Shown piece after piece: positions 1 through 8,513 of a stretch of 16,873 nt of DNA (position 1 is the first letter of the stretch; each line of letters begins with the position of its first letter). The stretch is from positions 1 through 16,873 of the forward strand of contig JAGSPR010000222.1 of assembly GCA_018262455.1 (NCBI GenBank), read 5' to 3'. A program made the translations under genes and the position numbers. The notes under the pieces were generated by a model. The model saw nothing but the letters and a program-made list of their open reading frames with translations. It had not been told where the DNA came from and did no database searches. The DNA comes from Deltaproteobacteria bacterium (lineage in GTDB: Bacteria > Myxococcota > Polyangia > Haliangiales > Haliangiaceae).

Positions 1-1083
<1,083 letters not shown>

Positions 1084-1089
1084 GTTGAC

Positions 1090-1095
1090 CCTATA
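1090..1095 (-). promoter_or_regulatory. Candidate -10 box (TATAGG) for ffh
   Basis: On the minus strand TATAGG is followed by six bases and then the GTG start of ffh. If it is a -10 element, transcription would begin at or next to the start codon (leaderless mRNA). No convincing -35 box is seen. The same geometry recurs at other genes in the window. Confidence 0.35.
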
Positions 1096-1161
1096 GCACG
1101 CTCGGGCACCGGCTCGTAGACCCAGGTACGGCCTGTTCTCCGACCCCGGGGTGGCGTGCGC

Positions 1162-1683
1162 TCAGGTGGAGGCAGCGGCAGCGACGGCGCGGACCTGTGG
1201 ATCGGGATCGGCCATCAAGCGCTCGATGACGCCGGGGGCGCCACCCCCGCGGAGGCGGGTCCGGGCGGCGCGGACCGCTGCGGTCCGGATCTCCGGGTCG
1301 GGGTCGTGGGAGAGCTGCTCGATGATCCATGCATCGCCCACGAGCGGGAACACCCGTTCGAGCGCGATTCCGACGGCGAGCCGCCTCAGGGGATCGTTCG
1401 ACAGCGACCAGGCCGCCGCGATGTGGGTCGCGCTGAGCGGTCGCAGTTCGCCGAGCGCGAGCGCGAGGCTGCGTCCGAGCGCGAGCGCGGCGTCGTAGTC
1501 GTCGATGTGCTCGCGGTCGATCTCGAGATCTGCTTCGAGATCTGCGTCATCGGTGCCATCGCGGTCGTCGGAGGGGATCGAGCTGGGTGCGGTCGGCGCG
1601 GCGGCCGACGCTCCTATCGCGGAGGTCGACAGCGCGAGCGCGGTCAACCGGGACAGCAGGCAACGGAGCGTGACCTTCGACAT
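1162..1683 (-). other. Possible separate small gene or C-terminal module: signal-peptide-like segment plus HEAT-like repeats
   Basis: An in-frame ATG at 1683 would give a 173-residue protein starting MSKVTLRCLLSRL, with a plausible signal peptide (basic start, Leu/Ala core, cleavage near ASA-AA), an Asp-rich stretch, and two or three HEAT-like helix pairs ending at 1162. Against independent initiation, the bases upstream of the ATG are pyrimidine-rich (GCTCCTACCTCCC), with no Shine-Dalgarno, and no stop separates it from the HD-GYP domain. It is therefore listed as a module of the larger frame that could also be a separately translated exported protein. Earlier ATGs at 1707 and 1773 also lack ribosome binding sites. 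Confidence 0.45.
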
Positions 1684-2874
1684 GGGAGGTAGGAGCAAGC
1701 TGGGCATGCGCTGCGGAGAGTCAACCTCTGCGGTCAACCCTCGGGCTGGTAACCCGGGCAGGGTCCCTCGCATTGGCTGGTCTTCGTAGTCCTCGCGGTA
1801 GAGGGCGCCGAGCTTGCGCGACACGAAGACCTCGATCAGCTCGGGATCGTACATCTTGCCCGCGGTCTTGGTCAGGATCGCCTCGCACTCTTCGAGCGGG
1901 AGCGCCTTCTTGTACGGGCGATCCGTGGACATCGCGTCGTACGCATCGGCGATCGCTACGATGCGCGCGACCAGCGGGATGTCGCTCGACACCATCTTGT
2001 CGGGATAGCCGGAACCGTCCCAGCGCTCGTGGTGGTTGCGCACTGCCGGCATGATCGGGTGCAGCATCTCGATCTTCGACGCGATGTCATAGCCCTTCAC
2101 GGGGTGCTCGCGCATGTGGACCCACTCGGCGTCATCGAGCGGCCCGGGCTTGAGCAGGACAGAGTCGCGAATTCCGATCTTGCCGATGTCGTGGAGGAAC
2201 GCACCGAACTCGAGCGATTCGAGGCCGTCCACCGGGTAGCCGGCCTCCTTCGCGAGGACGAGCGAGTAGGCCGCCACCCGGCCGCAATGGCCCTTGGTGT
2301 ACGGATCCTTCGCTTCGATCGCCTCGGCGAGCCCGAACAGGGCCTGGCGGTTCGCGATCTTCAGCTTCTCGTAGCTCTCCTCGAGCTCCTTCGTGCGTTC
2401 CTTGACGACGACATCGAGCAAGGTTTCGCGGCGCTGCAGCTTGCTCTGATCGATCGACAGCTTGCGCACGAGCTCGCGCTGCTCCTCGACGAGGTTCATC
2501 AGCTTCAGGCCTTCACCGACGAGCCCCACGAGCCGGCTGCGCTCGCTTGGCTTGGAGACCAGCCGGATGATGATGCCGTTGTGTGCAGGCCGATAATCGA
2601 GCTCGACTGCTTCATCCGGCGACGACACCAGCACGATCCGCAGTGCCTCGGGTGCATGGATGACGGTGGTCTCGAGGAACTTGACGCCGTCGAACGTTCC
2701 GCTCAGGTGATAGGCGACGATCACGTGCGCCGGTTGCCCACGCAACTTGTTGATCGCCTCGACGGTGGAGCGCGCGGTCTCGACGACCATCCCGAGCCCG
2801 CCAAGCAGCTCGGCGAGCTCGCCGAGCGCCTCGACGTGAGGGTGAGCCACCAGGGCGCGGAACCGACGCGACAC
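1162..2874 (-). CDS. Degenerate receiver / HD-GYP cyclic-di-GMP phosphodiesterase with in-frame HEAT-like C-terminal extension
   Basis: The frame encodes 570 residues. Residues 5-125 look like a response-regulator receiver, but the beta-3 aspartate position is Ala54 and the usual acidic pair is absent, while the beta-5 Lys-Pro is kept (K108-P109). A coiled linker (126-175) leads to an HD-GYP domain (about 176-355) with all expected metal and catalytic residues: H196, H228-D229 in HDIGKIGI, K232, H257, H281-H282, GYP 289-291 and D310. HD-GYP proteins hydrolyse cyclic di-GMP. There is no stop after the HD-GYP domain: residues 371-397 are a Pro/Leu-rich linker, 398-425 resemble a signal peptide or membrane segment, and 480-570 contain HEAT-like helices (SNDPLRRLAVGIALERV, DPDPEIRTAAVRAARTR, DPDPQVRAVAAAA). 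I chose GTG 2874 because it starts the receiver-like fold and TATAGT lies 6 nt upstream. The frame stays open far upstream, but that part is antisense to hflX. Divergent from hflX. Confidence 0.88.
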   Translation of the reverse strand: MSRRFRALVAHPHVEALGELAELLGGLGMVVETARSTVEAINKLRGQPAHVIVAYHLSGTFDGVKFLETTVIHAPEALRIVLVSSPDEAVELDYRPAHNGIIIRLVSKPSERSRLVGLVGEGLKLMNLVEEQRELVRKLSIDQSKLQRRETLLDVVVKERTKELEESYEKLKIANRQALFGLAEAIEAKDPYTKGHCGRVAAYSLVLAKEAGYPVDGLESLEFGAFLHDIGKIGIRDSVLLKPGPLDDAEWVHMREHPVKGYDIASKIEMLHPIMPAVRNHHERWDGSGYPDKMVSSDIPLVARIVAIADAYDAMSTDRPYKKALPLEECEAILTKTAGKMYDPELIEVFVSRKLGALYREDYEDQPMRGTLPGLPARGLTAEVDSPQRMPSLLLPPMSKVTLRCLLSRLTALALSTSAIGASAAAPTAPSSIPSDDRDGTDDADLEADLEIDREHIDDYDAALALGRSLALALGELRPLSATHIAAAWSLSNDPLRRLAVGIALERVFPLVGDAWIIEQLSHDPDPEIRTAAVRAARTRLRGGGAPGVIERLMADPDPQVRAVAAAAST

Positions 2875-2880
2875 GCCTGC

Positions 2881-2886
2881 ACTATA
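2881..2886 (-). promoter_or_regulatory. Candidate -10 box (TATAGT) for the HD-GYP gene
   Basis: TATAGT matches the sigma-70 -10 consensus at five of six bases and ends 6 nt before the GTG at 2874, predicting a leaderless transcript. A weak -35 candidate (TTGCAG, minus strand, 2908-2903) lies 16 bp upstream. Confidence 0.5.
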
Positions 2887-2912
2887 TAGGTGGCGCAACC
2901 GGCTGCAATGGG

Positions 2913-2918
2913 TAGATT
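2913..2918 (+). promoter_or_regulatory. Candidate -10 box (TAGATT) for hflX
   Basis: TAGATT (four of six to consensus) ends 7 nt before GTG 2926. If used, transcription would start near 2925 and exclude the upstream ATG at 2908 and GTG at 2890. Only 51 bases separate the two divergent GTG starts, so both promoters must overlap or abut. Confidence 0.35.
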
Positions 2919-2925
2919 GCACCCC

Positions 2926-4611
2926 GTGCAAGACGAGGTCACCGGGAACCTGACCGGCCTCAAGGCGAGCGAGATCAAGACGCTGGAACGGTTGTACCGG
3001 CGGCGGGTCGCGCCGACCGAGGTCGTGTCGAGCGAGCTGGCCGCTCAGCTCGCCAGCCAGAGCGCGGAGCTGCATCGCCAGGTCGGCGTGCTGATCGATC
3101 GGCGCGGCACGATCCAGCACGTCATGGTCGGCGACGCGTCGAAGCTGGTCTTGCCGGACGTCGGCCGGATGCGCGGTGGGCAGGGCAGGTTCCGAGGCCT
3201 GCGGCTTGTCCACACGCACATCCGCGGCGAGGCGCTCACACGCGATGATCTCACCGACCTCGCGCTGCTGCGGCTCGATGCCGTCGCGGCGATCACCGTC
3301 GATGCCGCGGGAACACCAGGCAAGCTCTTCATCGGTCACCTGCTCGCCGACGCGCCCGCGGACCGGCCATGGCGCGAGCTGCCGCCCGAGCCCGCCAGCG
3401 CACCTCGCACGAACTTCACCGAGCTGATCTCGGGCCTCGAGTCCGAGTTCGGCCGTGCTCGCCGCGTCGCCGCCACCGATGGAGGCAAGGATCGCGTGCT
3501 GCTCGTCCACGTCGCGATCGGGCGGGCGAAGGACTCGGAGGCCCGGGTCGCCGAGCTCCGCGAGCTGTGCCGAACCGCGGGTGTGAAGGTGCTCGACGTC
3601 CTCGTGCAACGCCGCCCCGAAGCCGATCCGAAATTCCTCGTTGGCCGCGGCAAGCTCGACGAGATCCTCCTGCGTGCGATGCAGGTCGGCGCCGAGGCCG
3701 TGATCTTCGATCCCGATCTCACGCCGGGCCAGGCGCGCTCGATCAGCGATGCGACCGAGCTCAAGGTCATCGATCGCACGATGTTGATCCTCGACATCTT
3801 CGCGCAGCACGCGACGAGCCGTGACGGCAAGCTGCAGGTCGAGCTCGCGCAGCTCCGCTACTCGCTGCCACGGCTGATCGAGAAGAACACGATGATGTCG
3901 CGGCTCACCTCCGGTCCCGGTGGCAAGGCGGGGCTTGGGGGGCGAGGCCCCGGCGAGACGAAGCTCGAGATCAACCGCCGGCGCGCACGCGAGCGGATCC
4001 AGATCCTCGAGAAGCGGCTCGAGGATCTCGCCGGAGATCGCAGGCTCCGCCGCCAGCGCCGCACGAATCGCGAGATCCCGATCCTCGCGATCTGCGGCTA
4101 CACGAACGCCGGCAAGTCGACGCTGCTCAACAGCCTCACCGAGGGCAATGCGCTCGCGGCCGACAAGCTGTTCGCGACGCTCGATCCGATCTCGCGGCGG
4201 TTGCGGTTCCCACATGAACGCGAGGTCGTGATCACCGACACCGTGGGGTTCATCCGCGATCTGCCGGAGGAGCTGACGCGCGCGTTCCGCGCCACGCTCG
4301 AGGAGATGGCCGATGCCGACCTGCTCGTCCACGTGGTCGATGCCGCGGATCCCGATCGCGATCAGCAGATCCGTGCGGTCGAGGGTATCCTCTCGGACCT
4401 CGGGCTGGCCGACAAGCCGCGTCTCCTCGTCTGGAACAAGGCCGACAAGCTCGACACCATCGAGGCCGAGCACCTCACGTCGTACGGCGGCGGAGGCTTC
4501 GTGGTGTCGGCACTCGAACGTGCGACGTTCGGCCCGCTCCTCCTCGCGATCGAGCGCGGACTCTGGCGGCAGGGCAAGGACGCCGCCGTCGCCCGCGTCG
4601 TCCACGCCTAG
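2926..4611 (+). CDS. hflX: GTPase HflX (long form)
   Basis: HflX is a ribosome-associated GTPase that binds the large subunit and can split stalled or hibernating 70S ribosomes after stress. The 561-residue protein has an N-terminal extension (residues 1-160) of the kind seen in longer HflX proteins. It then shows the HflX N-terminal domain ([22 protein letters not shown]), the glycine-rich loop [16 protein letters not shown] (from about 329), a basic coiled helix, and the Obg-class G domain: G1 GYTNAGKST (391-399), TLDP (418-421), G3 DTVGF (438-442), G4 NKAD (504-507) and a SAL G5-like motif. I chose GTG 2926 because the protein then begins close to the GNLTGLK motif that homologues start with (from memory) and because of the -10-like TAGATT upstream. 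ATG 2908 or GTG 2890 would add 6 or 12 residues. TAG stop at 4609-4611. Confidence 0.95.
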   Translation: MQDEVTGNLTGLKASEIKTLERLYRRRVAPTEVVSSELAAQLASQSAELHRQVGVLIDRRGTIQHVMVGDASKLVLPDVGRMRGGQGRFRGLRLVHTHIRGEALTRDDLTDLALLRLDAVAAITVDAAGTPGKLFIGHLLADAPADRPWRELPPEPASAPRTNFTELISGLESEFGRARRVAATDGGKDRVLLVHVAIGRAKDSEARVAELRELCRTAGVKVLDVLVQRRPEADPKFLVGRGKLDEILLRAMQVGAEAVIFDPDLTPGQARSISDATELKVIDRTMLILDIFAQHATSRDGKLQVELAQLRYSLPRLIEKNTMMSRLTSGPGGKAGLGGRGPGETKLEINRRRARERIQILEKRLEDLAGDRRLRRQRRTNREIPILAICGYTNAGKSTLLNSLTEGNALAADKLFATLDPISRRLRFPHEREVVITDTVGFIRDLPEELTRAFRATLEEMADADLLVHVVDAADPDRDQQIRAVEGILSDLGLADKPRLLVWNKADKLDTIEAEHLTSYGGGGFVVSALERATFGPLLLAIERGLWRQGKDAAVARVVHA

Positions 4612-4663
4612 GACGCTGGTTGGCAACGGGTGGCACGTCCGAGCAGGCACCGCCGTCGCGTAC

Positions 4664-4669
4664 TACGAT
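4664..4669 (+). promoter_or_regulatory. Candidate -10 box (TACGAT) for the oxidoreductase pair
   Basis: TACGAT (four of six to consensus) lies in the 64-bp gap after hflX and ends 6 nt before GTG 4676, again in leaderless geometry. No clear -35 box was found. The pair could instead be co-transcribed with hflX. Confidence 0.3.
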
Positions 4670-4675
4670 GATGGC

Positions 4676-5527
4676 GTGCAGCGGCGCTCGTTCCTCATCG
4701 GGGGCATCACCGGCTCGGCGCTGCTCGGCTGCCGGGCATTGCGAGCGCCATTCGCGCCTGACGCGCTGGATGCCCACGAGCTCGACACCCTGTCCGCGAT
4801 GGCGGACACGTTCCTGCCCGGCGGTGACGGCACACCCGGGGGGCACGAGGTCAACGCGCTCGCGACGCTGGTCGATCCGGCGTACGGGCTGGCGCCGTAC
4901 CTCGGCGAGCTCGTCGCGGATCTCGATCAGTGGTGCCTCGCGAGCAAGCACGTCGGGTTCCTCGGTCTCTCGGCGGGTGATCGCGAGCTCGCCCTCGAGC
5001 AGCGGATGGGAATGCACGGCAAGCTCGTCCAGTCGTGGTATCGGACGGCGTACGAGGGCGCGCTCGCCCTGACGAAGCTCGCGTTCTTCGGCGGGATGAC
5101 GAGCACGCTCGGCACGAGCTACCTGGCGTTCCCCGGGCCGAGCACGGGCTACGCGCCGGGGAGCGCGGCCGGTGCATGGGCATCGCGCGACCGGCCGCAC
5201 GCGATCGAGCGCGGCGTGACCTCGGCGATCCGGGTCGACGGCGAGGGCGAGGTGAGCGCTGTCAGGCTCAGCGTGTTCGCGATCACCTTTGACGAGCTGC
5301 GCGCGGCTCTGCGGATCACCGCGCCCGACGGAAGTCGTCACGAGCTCGCGTTGCATGCCGCGGGCGGTGACGTCACCCTCGACGATATCGCGGTGCCGCT
5401 CACCGGCGGCCCGGCGGCCGGCGCGTGGCGGCTCGAGGTCGCGGCTGCCACGGGGCGTGGGCGGCTCGAGTTGTGGTCGCTGCGGATCCGGACCGAGCTC
5501 GACGAAGCTGCCGCGAGGGCGCGATGA
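4676..5527 (+). CDS. Tat-exported gluconate 2-dehydrogenase subunit 3-like protein with P-domain-like C-terminus
   Basis: The protein has 283 residues. The N-terminus MQRRSFLIGGITGSALLGC holds a twin-arginine signal (RRSFL) and a possible lipobox ending at Cys19, so it may be a Tat-exported lipoprotein. Residues 30-150 resemble the small (gamma/subunit 3) subunit of membrane flavoprotein dehydrogenases: ALDAHELDTLSAMADTFLPG, then GMTSTLGTSYLAFPGP. That family accompanies a GMC flavin subunit and can carry the only export signal of the complex. Residues 182-275 look like a proprotein-convertase P-domain beta sandwich (F-ITFDELRAALRITAPDGS, then GGPAAGAWRLEV and LELWSLRIR). This is an unusual addition to a dehydrogenase small subunit. 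The start GTG 4676 is the only one placing the RR motif correctly. The stop overlaps the ATG of the next gene by 4 bp (ATGA), so the two are probably translated and assembled together. The N-terminal family is fairly sure; the P-domain call is by pattern only. Confidence 0.8.
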   Translation: MQRRSFLIGGITGSALLGCRALRAPFAPDALDAHELDTLSAMADTFLPGGDGTPGGHEVNALATLVDPAYGLAPYLGELVADLDQWCLASKHVGFLGLSAGDRELALEQRMGMHGKLVQSWYRTAYEGALALTKLAFFGGMTSTLGTSYLAFPGPSTGYAPGSAAGAWASRDRPHAIERGVTSAIRVDGEGEVSAVRLSVFAITFDELRAALRITAPDGSRHELALHAAGGDVTLDDIAVPLTGGPAAGAWRLEVAAATGRGRLELWSLRIRTELDEAAARAR

Positions 5528-7008
5528 GCGAGGTGGTGATCATCGGCTCGGGGTTCGGTGGGTCGATCGCGGCAGCAAGGTTCACCGCCGCAGGGCACCG
5601 CGTCACCGTGCTCGAGCTCGGCGAGGACTGGGGCGATCTGCGCAAGGCCCAGCAGTCGCAGGATCCACGGTTCCTGTTCCGCCTGCTGCGCGACTACCCG
5701 GTGGACCCGCTGCGAGCCAAGCCCGAGGTCACGGTGACGCTCGGCATGGGGGTCGGCGGCGGTTCGCTGGTGTACGCCGGCATCCACCTCCGTGCGCCGG
5801 CGCAGGCGTTCGAGCGCTGGCCGGCGGGTTATACGCGGGCACGCCTCGATCCCTACTACGCGCGGGTCGAGCGCCGGCTCGCGGTCGCGCCCATGGTGGA
5901 CGCGTTCGCGTTCGATCGGCCGCGGCTGTTCGCCGAGGGCGCTCGCAAGGCCGGGCTACCGCCGGCGCAGCCGATGCCGCTCGCGATGCAAGGCTGCACC
6001 CGGTGTGGCTGGTGCGTGCCGATCTGCGGGCTCGGCAAGAAGCAGACGATGCACCACACCTACCTGGCCGATGCGGTGCGGACGGGCCGGCTCACGGTGC
6101 TCGCGCATCGCAAGGCCGCGTACGTGGCGCGCGCCTCCGGCCGCTACCGGGTCTGGTCCTGGCGCACCGACGGCGTCGCGCGCGATTATCACCGGGTGAC
6201 CAGCGGCCCCCTCGAGCCGCGTGATGCCGATCTCGTGATCGTGGCGGGTGGCGCGATCGAATCTCCGGTGCTGCTCGAGCGCTCGCTGACCGCCGAGCTT
6301 CCGAAGGGTGCCGAGCGGCTGCGGCCGTTCCCGACCCGACGGCTCGGTCAGGGACTCGATGGCACCGGCGACTTCGTGCAGGGTGGATTCGTCCCGCAGC
6401 GCGTCGACGGCTTCAAGGGCGCGGTGATGATGACGCATGTCGATCTCGGGGACTACGTGCTCGAGGACCTCCACGGCGTGCCCGTGGGTGCCGCGGTGTC
6501 GCTCGGGGCCCGGCTGCCTGGCGTCACGAAGGACTGGGGACGCGCCTACAAGGACAGCTTCCGCGATTACGGCCGGCACATGCTGGGCATCGCGATCATC
6601 GGCAAGCAAGGCCCGGGCAGCGAGCGCACGATCGCGGTCCACGACGAGATGGGCAACGCCGTGGTCTCGGGGCACGCGTACGCCCCTCCGCCTGGCTCCC
6701 TCGATGCCGCGCGTTCGATCATCCGCGCGCTCGGCGGTGAGGTGGCGCAGACACCCTGGGAGCTCGCGGGCCAGGCGGTCACGGTGCATCCGACTGGCGG
6801 GTGCGCGATGGGCGACGGGCCAGACGACGTGGTGCGCGCGCGCGACCTCCAGGTCCACGAAAACCCCGGCCTCCACGTGATCGACGGCAGCGTGCTGCCG
6901 GGCAACCCGATGCGCAATCCCTCGCACACGATCGCGGCGGTCGCCGGGCGCGCGCTCGACGTGATCCTCGGCGCCCACGCGCCGGGCGAGTGGCCAAGCG
7001 GCGCGTGA
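5524..7008 (+). CDS. GMC-family FAD-dependent oxidoreductase with CX2CX2CX3C cluster
   Basis: This 494-residue flavoprotein dehydrogenase/oxidase begins with a Rossmann FAD-binding motif (VVIIGSGFGGSIAAARF, GxGxxG at residues 8-13) and the matching acidic end of beta-2 (VLELG). GMGVGGGSLVYAG (74-86) is a GMC FAD-contact loop. The C-terminal HPTGGCAMG (422-430) and GNPMRNPSHTIAAVAGRA (460-477) carry the His/Asn catalytic region. C158, C161, C164 and C168 (GCTRCGWCVPIC) have iron-sulfur ligand spacing; clusters at a similar place are known in some bacterial GMC dehydrogenases such as FAD-glucose dehydrogenase. There is no signal peptide, fitting export as a passenger of the Tat-bearing subunit encoded just upstream. 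The substrate (sugar, alcohol or sterol) cannot be told from sequence. The start ATG 5524 is preceded by GAGGG and overlaps the upstream stop. No cytochrome c subunit is nearby. Confidence 0.92.
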   Translation: MSEVVIIGSGFGGSIAAARFTAAGHRVTVLELGEDWGDLRKAQQSQDPRFLFRLLRDYPVDPLRAKPEVTVTLGMGVGGGSLVYAGIHLRAPAQAFERWPAGYTRARLDPYYARVERRLAVAPMVDAFAFDRPRLFAEGARKAGLPPAQPMPLAMQGCTRCGWCVPICGLGKKQTMHHTYLADAVRTGRLTVLAHRKAAYVARASGRYRVWSWRTDGVARDYHRVTSGPLEPRDADLVIVAGGAIESPVLLERSLTAELPKGAERLRPFPTRRLGQGLDGTGDFVQGGFVPQRVDGFKGAVMMTHVDLGDYVLEDLHGVPVGAAVSLGARLPGVTKDWGRAYKDSFRDYGRHMLGIAIIGKQGPGSERTIAVHDEMGNAVVSGHAYAPPPGSLDAARSIIRALGGEVAQTPWELAGQAVTVHPTGGCAMGDGPDDVVRARDLQVHENPGLHVIDGSVLPGNPMRNPSHTIAAVAGRALDVILGAHAPGEWPSGA

Positions 7009-7027
7009 TCGCTCCAGGGCTCCGCCC

Positions 7028-7049
7028 CCCTACCGGCGCGCCGGCAGGG
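7028..7049. terminator. Hairpin between convergent genes (possible bidirectional terminator)
   Basis: CCCT at 7028-7031 pairs with AGGG at 7046-7049, enclosing one mismatch and a CCGG/CCGG stem around a CGCG loop; the core CCGGCGCGCCGG (7033-7044) is a perfect palindrome. It sits in the 51-bp gap between the converging GMC oxidoreductase and protease genes. No T-run follows on either strand, so intrinsic termination is uncertain. Confidence 0.45.
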
Positions 7050-7059
7050 TTCCCCTCGA

Positions 7060-8430
7060 TCAGCGGCGACGGCGGCGGCCGAGCAGCATGCCCATCACGC
7101 CGAGCCCGAGCAGCCCGAGCGGACCGGGATTGCCACCACCAGAGCAGCCACAGCCACCCTCGGCCGGCACGCACACGGTCTGGCCGCCGATGTCGGAGCA
7201 GTCGAAGTCAGCCGGGCAGGTGCTCGCACTGATGTCGCAGGTCTGGGTGCAGAAGCCGCCGCCCGAGGTCTGCGCGCACAACCCGCCGGCGCACGCCTCG
7301 TTCGCGGTGCAGCTCTCGCCGGTCGCGGACGTCTTGACGAGGATCGCGAGCTCCTTGCGCGCGGTGTTGCCTGCGGCATCGGTCGCGATCACCGACAGCA
7401 TGTGTGGGCCTTCGGCGACCGCGTGCGCGGTGACCTTGTAGACCGTCCCGTCGGGCATCGTGTCGCTGCCGACCTCGACGTTGTCGATGAGCGCGCTGAC
7501 GTCCGACATCGCCTTGTCGTCGGTCGCGTCGACCACGATGTCGAACGTGGGGGGCACGGTGAGCACATCACCTGGCGTCGTCACGGTCAGCATCGGCGGC
7601 ACGGTCTCGGTGTCGCGCAGGCCGAGGAACTGCTGAAGCCGCGAGGCCGAGTTGGTCGAGCCCGAACCGCAGGTGCATCCCGAGGGGTCCTGAGGCGAGG
7701 TACCGCAGCCCGACGCCTGGTCGATGAACGCCTTGGATCCCGAGTCGTTGATGAGGACGTAGGACAGCAGGTCGGTCGGGAGCTGCTCGTGCTCGAGCGC
7801 GAGCAGGTGACCTACCTCGTGAGCGATCGTGGCGCACAGCTCCTCGTCGTGGCGCGGGACCTGGCGATGGGTCTCGGAGAAGCTGAACGCGATCCCGCGC
7901 TCGGTGACGTTGCAGAAGTTGTCGGCAGACGCGATCCCGAACAGCTGGTCGGGCCCAAAGCCAATCTCGGTGCCGTCGCCGCCCACGATCGCCTCGACGT
8001 AGTCGCCGGAGGCCGGCTCGGCTTCGACGATCCGCACGTTGTACTTGGCGTAGTGGCCCTTCACGCAGCTGACGATGTTCGGCCAGTTGAAGAACCCGCT
8101 CGGATCGAGCGGCGGGATCGTGAACGTCGTGGTGCCGGTACCCGGGATGATCTGGCTGTTCGCGGTATTGGTCGCGGCGTCGGTCGAGCTCGCGAGATGG
8201 AACGTGCCGCCGTTCTTGTTGAGGTAGATCGTACGCAGGCCCACCGCGGGAGGCGGCGCGAATGCCAGCGGGTCGGCGACCACGACCTGCGGCGTGCCGC
8301 AGCCATCCGGCGAGCGCTGCCAGTTGCCGTCGATCTGGGTGAACGCCGCCACGCGATGGCCGGGAGCGGCTCCCGCATCCGCCGCATGGAGCACGCAAAG
8401 CACCAGGACACACGAGCGGATCTTCGTCAC
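7060..8430 (-). CDS. Secreted metzincin-like zinc metalloprotease with Ig-like domain and MYXO-CTERM tail
   Basis: This 456-residue protein has a signal peptide (MTKIRSCVLVLCVLHAADAGAA), a catalytic domain ending in HEVGHLLALEH (204-214; zinc ligands H204, H208, H214, catalytic E205), and a Cys-containing loop (CGTSPQDPSGCTC). An Ig-like or cadherin-like beta domain follows (about 278-366; DVLTVPPTFDIVVDATDD, then HMLSVIATDAAGN). A cysteine-rich module (374-420) comes next, and the C-terminus is Gly/Cys-rich then PGPLGLLGLGVMGMLLG followed by five Arg. That tail matches the MYXO-CTERM sorting signal for surface anchoring or processing in myxobacteria. Relative to the classic metzincin HExxHxxGxxH, the Gly is Ala here, and I see no clear Met-turn (LLSYV where SxMxY is expected), so the subfamily is unsure. 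GTG start 8430 gives the signal peptide. A TAGCTT hexamer lies 7 nt upstream. Confidence 0.88.
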   Translation of the reverse strand: MTKIRSCVLVLCVLHAADAGAAPGHRVAAFTQIDGNWQRSPDGCGTPQVVVADPLAFAPPPAVGLRTIYLNKNGGTFHLASSTDAATNTANSQIIPGTGTTTFTIPPLDPSGFFNWPNIVSCVKGHYAKYNVRIVEAEPASGDYVEAIVGGDGTEIGFGPDQLFGIASADNFCNVTERGIAFSFSETHRQVPRHDEELCATIAHEVGHLLALEHEQLPTDLLSYVLINDSGSKAFIDQASGCGTSPQDPSGCTCGSGSTNSASRLQQFLGLRDTETVPPMLTVTTPGDVLTVPPTFDIVVDATDDKAMSDVSALIDNVEVGSDTMPDGTVYKVTAHAVAEGPHMLSVIATDAAGNTARKELAILVKTSATGESCTANEACAGGLCAQTSGGGFCTQTCDISASTCPADFDCSDIGGQTVCVPAEGGCGCSGGGNPGPLGLLGLGVMGMLLGRRRRR

Positions 8431-8513
8431 GAAGGCGAAGCTATCACCCCGTCCGCCGCTCCCTGGCTTGGTTCACCCTGTCATCGGCCAGCGCAGAGTG
8501 ACGCCGGGACGTC

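Noticed and set aside
2029..2889. Plus-strand open frame of 286 codons over the HD-GYP gene
   Set aside because: It is a mirror frame of a gene with an intact HD-GYP catalytic set.
2875..4650. Upstream continuation of the HD-GYP reading frame on the minus strand
   Set aside because: It is open only because it is antisense to hflX in GC-rich DNA; the product has no family resemblance, and the receiver-like fold begins at GTG 2874.
5956..6978. Minus-strand open frame of 340 codons over the GMC oxidoreductase
   Set aside because: It is antisense to a well-conserved flavoprotein and is a product of GC-rich codon use.
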